From Acheta domesticus (Eukaryota; Arthropoda; Insecta; Orthoptera; Gryllidae), in the NCBI GenBank assembly GCA_031308135.1, contig JAHLJT010000631.1, positions 219,485,151 through 219,549,150 of the forward strand: DNA of 64,000 nucleotides, given 5' to 3'. Shown here piece after piece: positions 56,870 to 64,000 of this stretch; position 1 is the first letter of the stretch, and every line of letters starts with the position of its first letter. The notes under the pieces were generated by a model. The model saw only the letters and a program-made list of their open reading frames with translations. It searched no databases and had not been told where the DNA came from. A program made the translations under genes and the position numbers.

Positions 56870-57430
56870 TATAGTACACGTAAAATAAATAAGAATACAG
56901 TATTAATTCAATTGTTTTACAACAATCAATTTCAACATTCAGTTAATCCATTTTTGTTAAATAATGAATGTCTTCTCCAACGCTTGCAAACACACTTTCG
57001 TTCGCACGCTACAACAATGTTTAATCTTCTCGGGCGCCTGAAACACAAGGGCGTAACTGAGGAGCTGGCAACTTCAGTTAGGGCGCGGCGCAAAAGCAGC
57101 TGCCGGCCATTCTGCGCAGCAGGCTTCGCATGTTGGGGGCGGTGAGGGTGAACTGCGCAGGCCCCGTCTCTCCCTCCGTGCAGTTGTTGGTGTTAGACAT
57201 GACCCCTGTGCAAAACGAACGCGTCTCAGGCATCCATAGAAATATTTTCGCATCTTACGCGACACTTTAGGAGAAACCCTCTGGAGGGGTTTAAGACTAT
57301 CGCATTTAACATTCATAGAGCCAAAAATGTTAAATGCGTTGGTCATAATTTATTGGATCTAAGGGGTCCTTCAGAAATTACGTAACGCTAAAGGGGGAAG
57401 GGTTGAGGCAATGTTACGCTGCATTACATA
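56870..57430. other. GC-rich patch with hairpin, unassigned
   Basis: 57,030-57,240 is GC- and CpG-rich with short open frames on both strands that I do not recognise. 57,301-57,313 (cgcatttaacatt) and 57,326-57,338 (aatgttaaatgcg) form a perfect 13-bp stem with a 12-nt loop, perhaps a remnant of a fold-back element. Confidence 0.45.
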
Positions 57431-57533
57431 CAAGTGGAGATGTCTGCTTTGTCTTACGTATGCTATGATTTTTTTTTTCAATTTTGTCAGAAGCAATCCG
57501 TTTTAATGATCTCGTATCATTATATAATTAAAT

Positions 57534-59146
57534 AGTGGTGCTACAGAATGGCAGAGACTTTCCCGTATTCGTTTTCTATTTCCTTTGGTCTCGGCTAGCT
57601 ATTCAGACTTGCTACATTATTTTGCCAGCTGCCTTCTATCGCCGCCCAAAGTACATTTTTTTTGAACATTTTATGAATGTTTCCCTTTCCTAATAGTAGT
57701 ACGGAAATATTATTTTAAGAATATTAAAGAACAGTAAAACTTTGACCTAAATGGCAATTTTATTTGAAAAATCTGGAGTTATTTTTAATAAAATGGCGTT
57801 TAAGCGCTACTGTAAATACGAAATTTGAAGCTCTTTTTCACAGACAATTTTTGAGTTTTCGAAAAACTTCATTTGAAGGAATTTGAAGCATTTACACTCA
57901 CAAATATAATAGTGCTTACAAATTGCTGGAAATGTGCATATTAACGGAGTAAGAGATCATTTAAAAAATTACATTTGTGTAATTTTTGAAAACCCGAAAG
58001 GAAACCTCAAAATGAACTTTACGTCGAATTAATGAGTGCAATTAGCACTATCTGTTCGAAAAGTTTGAAGAAAATATTTGGTGCGTTATTGAGAAAATAG
58101 CGTTTGAGCGTTTCTGAAAATGCGGAATTTTGAGCTAGTTTTCACAGGAAACGGTTGAGTTATCGAGAAACTTTACTTCACACTATTTAAAGCTCATGTA
58201 CGCATAGATAAAATAATTTGAACAAATGGACGATAATGTAAATATGAACTACGTGAGAGAAGTAAAAAAAATGACATTTTTGCAATTTTTGAAAAAACAA
58301 AAGAATAGAGTAACATGACGTTTATGTTATCTCGTAGAGTAGATTAGACACTATCCCTACCAAAGGTTAAAAAAAATTGGAGCGGTTTTTGAGAAAATCT
58401 TGTTTTTGTAATTTTTTAAAATTGCACATATTGCGCGCAATATTGCACAAAACCTACCAAAATTTTCAAAAAAATCGTACATGGCCTCAATGAAAGACCT
58501 CACTTTGGAGAACAAGTTTCCTTTGAAGAAAAAATCTCTATCTTCTATTTTGTAGTTGTAGGAAGAGGCCGAAAGAAATTCAAACTTTTGCAATTTTCGA
58601 AAATTCAGAGCGAAGATTCAAAACCGTGAAAATCGGACGTATGCCACTTTTATAAGTGTATTTTGCTCTATTATTATAAGAAATTTAAAGAAAAAATTTG
58701 GAGCCGTTTGTGAGAAGATTTTGAAAATATCTAGGGGGCTTCATGTAAAGAACCCCCAAATTTTGAAGAATGTTTTTCAAAATTTCAAAGCTTCGACTAG
58801 AACCCGATCGACTGGGGTTTCTTCAATTTGGAAAAATGCCTACGAGTGATTTAGGTGCTAGTAGTGTTCACAGATGGACGGACAGACGGATAGACAGACG
58901 GACGTTTTGCCTTCAATTGGTTTTTCGGTATCAAGGACCCACAAAACAGGGATTCAGGCTACACCACGTGTTAGGGGATTTTGTTTCTTAATTTAGCAAC
59001 TGGATTTATCCAAATTTTCATTATCATGGCCCGGCAACGAATTTTTTTTCCAGAAAATTCGCCATTTTTTCGCGCAGCTATTACATAACTTTCCCTATAC
59101 TACGTATATTACTCCGTATATACGTACGTATACGGGAAAGTGAAAA
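57534..59146 (+). repeat. 1.6-kb dispersed repeat, copy B
   Basis: Same order as copy A: gtggtgctacagaatggcag, tcgccgcccaaagtacatttt, internal ~300-bp units, aatttggagccgttt, gggggcttcatgtaaag, a gacggacagacgg tract, ggtatcaaggaccca, ggctacaccacgtgttagggg and tatacgtacgtata. No ORF. The flanks of the two copies differ, so these are separate insertions rather than a segmental duplication. Confidence 0.85.
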
Positions 59147-60539
59147 GTTATGAAACAAATTATAATAAATGAAAATATTTTTTCATCAGTGGCATGTTAG
59201 TATAAACTGTTATATTACAATATAATATTCAAAAAGTATGTATTCTATATTCTAGAATTCAGTTAATTTTGTACTGGAGACTGCCAGTTAATGCATCATC
59301 CACGACGGGTCTGCTCGTTTTGGCAAAAGTGTACAAATATTTTCTTAATGGGCCTTCCCTTATAAAATTCTCCCGTCTTTATTGTTGCGTTCAGCCGGCA
59401 TCGCCAACTAATTGCGGTTGCCTGTAACATTTAGATTTTTTCAGGATTTCTTCTGGAATATATTTTCTGGACTCCGCACAAAAGAGCTGAAAATCAAACA
59501 GTTGAACGAATTAACTCGTTGAATTACAATAACGAATTAACGTGCTTTAGGAATGAGCACGGAAGTGACATTAGAACACAGTAAATGTTCTATTTCATTA
59601 CATATAGAACGCTCTCAAAACTGTATAAAAGAACAAGTCGCATCACACACATAGCAAATGAGAAAAGTCTCGGAAAGTGACGTCAGGAGCGCGGCAGCCA
59701 AACAGGATTACATCTGTACCTAAAAATGATTTTTTCTTTTAACGAAGGACTTTTACTTTTTTACATCCCGCCTGGCTCATCAATTTTTTCTACCGATAAA
59801 AAATTATAAAAAATACCCTTGTAAAAGAGGTTTTTACACACATTTGCGTGCATAACACAACTATACATGCCAGGAGATTCCGACATGGGCGTTATCCCGA
59901 TGAGATTCCTTGAGGAGGGAATCCTCAAACCGGCGTGTAGATAGGCATCAAAACTTACGTTCCAGAGAGGGAGAAACGCTACCATATGCCAAGACATAGC
60001 ATGCACTACATTTACGAGACAAATTATCTATGTAGTTTTTGCGTCCGAAATCAATACTCGCACTCACTAGTGTGCATCAGATGATGCACAAGCGTTAAAA
60101 GCTTCATTATATAAGATTGTTCTTTCTTGTAATCTGTCACGGGTCAAATTGATTTTCGTTTTAACTGTGATACTGGTGAAGTTAGTATTTAGATAATGGT
60201 TACTAACGAAATGCTTTTTCAGTGTTTTCAACAATTTTTTTTGTCAAAAGAAGTATTGATATAGGCTAAATTTGAAATTTTACAACAGCTTTTGAAAGAT
60301 GCGTCCATGGCGCAAATATGACTTAGATAATGCAGATGCAACCGGTGTCTCACACTTACCAATAAGCTGTACCTCACCACGAGCACCTCGAACTTGTATT
60401 AAACTTCCAGCATCGCTCTGAAACGCAATGGAGATACTTGTGATCTTTGACTTCATTTTCACTGGTATTCTTAATCACAAGTTCTTTAATTATCAGTATT
60501 GATATTAGCGTAGTAATTTAAAAACTGAAATATTTCAGT

Positions 60540-61150
60540 GGTAGTTACATGAGGGAAGTGAATAATGAAAATACATGCGAGGAAAAAATGTAAAGAAAAA
60601 GTTTGAAGAAATTTGTGTAAAGTGTAAAGAAAATTGTTGTTTAAAAATTGCTTATATTTCACCAAAAATTATGCAAAAACTACGAACATTCTTGAAAAAT
60701 TATGCATGACCATATTTCAAGTTTTGTCCTTTAACTGCAGACTTTATTCAGGAAAATATCTGTCTTCAATATTGTAGTTGTAGGAAATCGCCGAAAAAAG
60801 TTTTCAAGTTTTACAATTTTCGATTTCAGTAAAAATAAGCCCTGCTCCAATTTTTGTGTTCTGTATGCTATCTGAGAACAAAGTTTAATCAAAAATTCGG
60901 ATCCATTGAGAAAAAATTGAAAATGTTTTTGAGGCTCCATGTCAAGTAACACTCAAAAACAAAATATTCAAACTCTCATGTCCATGTGTTCTTTCAGATC
61001 GATCGGATAATATCAGTTTTGAAGAAAATCATCTAAATGACTTAGGCGCGATGGAAAGACAGACAGACAGAGAGACGGACGTTTTGCTATCAATTGATTT
61101 TCCGGTATCAAGTACCCACTAAACGTCGATTCTGGCTACACGTTTTATAG
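60540..61150 (+). repeat. 1.6-kb repeat family, copy C (3' part)
   Basis: Carries aaaaattggaaa-type units, tcagatcgatcggataatatc, a gacagacagacagagagacg tract, gttttgctatcaattgattttccggtatcaagta and the conserved gtcgattctggctacacg (cf. ggctacaccacg in A and B). Only the 3' portion of the family is present. Confidence 0.65.
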
Positions 61151-61164
61151 GAAGTAATTCACTG

Positions 61165-61165
61165 C

Positions 61166-61226
<61 letters not shown>
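61165..61226. repeat. (TA)n microsatellite at a repeat junction
   Basis: About 28 TA units separating two copies of the same repeat in inverted orientation. Confidence 0.97.
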
Positions 61227-61230
<4 letters not shown>

Positions 61231-62000
61231 ACGTGTAGCCAGAATCGACCTATAAATGTATTCCCTTTTTCGGGCCAGGGATGATATCAGCGATTTCTGC
61301 CGCACGATTACAACACTTTCTTTTACCTACTTTCTCGCTACCTCTTTCGCAGTAGAGAGAAAGTATGTAATGCTGCGCGAAAACACAGCGAAAAACTCTT
61401 ATTTCAGAGTCCTGGTAACGAAAAAGTGGACACATCCAATTGCTAATTTAGGGGGAAAATATTCTAACACGTAATGTAGGCAGAATTCATGTTTTGTGGG
61501 TTCTTGATTCCGAAAAATCGAATGACGGCAAAACGTTTGTACGTCCGTCCATCTGTCTGTGAACAACGCTAGCGTCTAAACCGTTCAGCCGATTTTCTTC
61601 AAAACTGATATTCACCAATAGATATGGCTGATGTCCCGGCTCCTTGAATTTGAAATCGATATTTTTATTTTGGGGGGTACTTAATATGAAGCCCCTGGGA
61701 CATTTTCAAAATGTTCAAAAAAATAGCTCCATCGTTTTTTATTAAAGTTTGTTATCGGATTTTACGAAGGACTTTTAAGAGAATGGTGCAGGTCTCATGT
61801 TTCGTTAAAAACTGATTTTTTCGAAAATTGCAAAACTTAAACCTTTCTTGGCGTCTTCCTACAGCTATAAGTATGAAGATAGATTTTGTTTCTTAATGAA
61901 ATCTGTTCCTTAAAGATAGATTTTGATATAAGGGCATGTACGATTTTTCGAAAATTTGATTACTTTTCGCGTCATTTCATGTGAAAGTAAGGGCGAGAAA
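61227..62000 (-). repeat. 1.6-kb repeat family, copy D (inverted)
   Basis: acgtgtagccagaatcgac (61,229-61,248) is the reverse complement of 61,121-61,140 in copy C. Then gagaaagtatgtaatgctgcgcgaaaa, gtgggttcttgattccg, aaaacgtttgtacgtccgtcc and tagcgtctaaaccgttcagccgatttt follow in the reverse order of the plus copies. Confidence 0.7.
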
Positions 62001-62054
62001 GTATGTGCTAGTTCACTCGGTGCGCATTAAGGCTTGAAAGTAGAAGGCACTGAC

Positions 62055-62301
62055 CGGGCAGACGACCTGCTGCAGGCCGGGGGAGCCGACGCAGCCCGTG
62101 GCCGCTCCCTGGGCGGCGCTGGCGCACTCCCGCGACGCCACGATGGGCTGCAGCAGGGCGCGCGGCCGGCAGCGCTCGGCGAACCCCGTGACCGTGCCGT
62201 TGTTCGCCCCCGCCCCCGCCGTGTCGGTGGCCACCAGCGCGTTCGTGTCGTTGCCGCCGAAGCCCACCACCATCGCGTTGCGCCCGGTGTACACCGACGC
62301 T
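62055..62301 (-). CDS. Exon resembling a trypsin-like serine protease (partial gene)
   Basis: GC-rich minus-strand exon in AT-rich repeats, with acceptor ...gtgtgcgcag (AG at 62,303-62,302) and donor CCG|gtcagt at 62,054. The 82 codons have one base of a split codon first. It reads VYTGRNAMVVGFGGNDTNAL, then ERCRPRALLQPIVASRECA and GCVGSPGLQQVVCP. The order (VVG(F/W)G, LLQ..IV...EC, then GCVG and C right at the exon end) is that of S1 proteases just before the GDSGG active-site exon, which is not found downstream in the window (lower coordinates). Function, catalytic status and the rest of the gene cannot be seen; it could be a protease homolog. An exon of another secreted protein remains possible. 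Confidence 0.45.
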
Positions 62302-63404
62302 CTGCGCACACGCCGACGCATTCAAGGGCGCATCAAGATTGTGCTCTGTTGCGTAGAGAGGTGTTGTTTTAGGGATAGTTGTATGTACTTACGTGTTTCA
62401 AACTACGACTAAAGAGCATCAAAAGAACATGGAGTTGAACCAAGATAAACAGTGATTACCAGACACGTCGATAACAGGACACAACATGAATTTGAAAAAT
62501 ATTATTAGACAGGGAAAACAAATATTTTAGGACGATTATTTCTGAAATGCTATGTAATCAAAATTCTGTTATATTATCACTCACTTACTTTTACAGGAAG
62601 CAAATTTATAAACAATATCCATAAATAAGATAAATAATTTGGCTTACGTTATAATATCAGATTTATTGGGGGGGGTATTTTATCTTCGCTTTTTCACTCT
62701 AGTTTATTCACTACTAGAGGACCCGGCAATGCTTCTCTATTGCAATTTATTACACATAACACGCTACTGGTCACCTGATTGTTAATCACGTTTTACGGAA
62801 CGTTCTGCAAAAATTGTAATAGATGAAATACTTTCTCGCGAGTTCTTGTTCTATGCTTTGGTTTGGACATGGTTGTCAAGTATCCGATTGTTAAAACGTT
62901 CATTCTCAAGTTTGGGCAAGAATTAGACATGACACTGTCTTGGAGAAATTTGTTTTACTTATTCGAGATGCCGTTCAAGTAACAATTCCGGTCGATATTT
63001 CACAACCACAGGAGTATAATATGCAGCGTACTTGAGGTTGTACTTGAGAGTGCAGCGGGTAGCATAGAGCTTGTTTAGGGGCGCTTGATTCAGCATAAAC
63101 GCCTGAAATCATCAACGCCCCGATTTTTCGTCTGAATGCGACAGACATACGCATATTTTTATTGTACTGTGCCTATATTCTTCGTACAAGTGCAAACAAT
63201 AAGTTTACAAATTTTTACGCATTCGGATGAACGGTACGTCAGCGCACAAAATACAAACAAATATTGATTTTTATATACTCTTAGATTACATTTTAGAAAT
63301 TACAAAGTGTTTTGCGCCTATGCTGACAAAATTCTCAGGTCTTTCAATTTATATACCAAACATTTCCGAGCAAATAGACAAAATAAATAGAATACTAGTG
63401 AACC
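62302..63404. other. Unassigned DNA upstream of the minus-strand exon
   Basis: AT-rich, probably intron of the minus-strand gene. It contains a G run at 62,669-62,674 and a short open frame (63,227-63,470) without a recognised product. Confidence 0.35.
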
Positions 63405-64000
63405 TGTGCGAGAACTCCCTTGCTATACCCTACCCTCTTCCTTATTTTTCCAGTTCCATATTTCGCCTGTAATTACATTTTTCTTCAAGACCCTCTTATC
63501 CTCAGTCACTTGCTCTATATTGTAATTGATAAGAATATAATACACCCTTGCCAATACAAACTATTCTTATTTAACTTTATTATCGAGCAAAGACGTACAC
63601 CCGTGTAATTCACTCGCATAGAATCTCAATTAATCAGCAATTTCACATACAGTTGCAGGTTCTACAGGCTCTGAACGCATGGGGTAGAATCGAGAAGCGT
63701 TGAAGCAACAAAAATGTAATAGAATGGTCAAGAAGATCTCATCCTGTAGATTATGGTGTGATGAACGTTTATTTGAGGCCTTTGTCCTCAAAATTTTAGA
63801 TTTTAAGGCCATAGAACGCTTCGTTTGGGAGTTATTTAACAATATAGATTCTGACGTATGTTGCGAGTTGCATTTTACGTGAATATTTAGATGCGTTTTT
63901 AAAATAAATCCTTCACATTTTTAAAGTAAAAGTGCAAATCGTCACGTCTCCGTGAAATTCTCTTTCTTTAGAGACCTTATTTATAAAGATTGGTTGCATG
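63405..64000 (+). repeat. 0.6-kb dispersed repeat, copy 2 (cut by window end)
   Basis: Colinear with 35,562-36,200: gctataccctaccctcttcc, ctcttatcctcagtcac, gcaggttctacaggctctgaac, agaatggtcaagaagatctcat and ttctttagagacctta. Confidence 0.8.

Noticed and set aside
61165..61226. Replication origin or regulatory AT element
   Set aside because: A simple (TA)n microsatellite at a repeat junction explains it.

Overview
The window is nuclear DNA of an animal, almost certainly an insect. Three host genes are recognisable: a neuropeptide (FMRFamide-type) GPCR, a signal peptidase subunit and pyridoxal kinase, all with insect-like sequences and GT..AG introns. Exons are small and sparse. The introns and intergenic DNA are AT-rich and loaded with decayed transposons, which suggests a large, TE-rich genome such as that of a cockroach, termite, stick insect or similar hemimetabolous lineage. 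The order is an inference and is not provable from this window.

Region 1 (1-7,000, + strand): the last three exons of an FMRFamide receptor (TM5 to C-terminus). The GC-rich exons sit in AT-rich introns. The first exon in the window seems to carry a one-base insertion, and the boundary of the next exon (coding tail plus splice donor) is present in three degenerate tandem copies. A tRNA-derived SINE lies in the upstream intron and inverted SINE fragments lie in the downstream intron. A 24-bp minisatellite follows at 7,064-7,192.

Region 2 (7,340-17,250): long AT-rich DNA without a recognisable gene. It holds a 143-bp fold-back element at 9,223-9,365 and a decayed repeat.

Region 3 (17,257-30,724): a divergent gene pair. 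SPCS1 (signal peptidase complex subunit 1) is on the minus strand. Pyridoxal kinase (PDXK) is on the plus strand, complete in seven exons encoding 298 residues. The large PDXK introns contain a mariner remnant split by a small hAT-like element, a Tigger/pogo remnant split by a 2.2-kb hAT element that itself holds a further repeat copy, a LINE RT fragment, a SINE and a 16-bp CA-rich minisatellite.

Region 4 (30,725-62,000): no host gene seen. It is a mosaic of mobile elements: a piggyBac-like element with TTAA target sites, jockey-type and RNase H-type LINE remnants, a hAT transposase fragment, a nearly full-length jockey-clade LINE (47,165-51,806) with a 13-bp target-site duplication, and a palindrome with about 770-bp arms in which that LINE sits. 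There are also several copies of an unidentified 1.6-kb repeat ending in GACGG/GACAG tracts, and one copy of a 0.6-kb dispersed repeat whose second copy starts in region 5 and runs off the window end.

Region 5 (62,055-64,000): one GC-rich minus-strand exon resembling a trypsin-like serine protease, then the second copy of the 0.6-kb repeat.

No bacterial-type operons, CRISPR arrays, rRNA genes or canonical tRNA genes were seen. The most unusual items are the triplicated exon-donor unit, the large palindrome whose intact arm preserves the empty insertion site of the LINE, and the nested transposons in PDXK.
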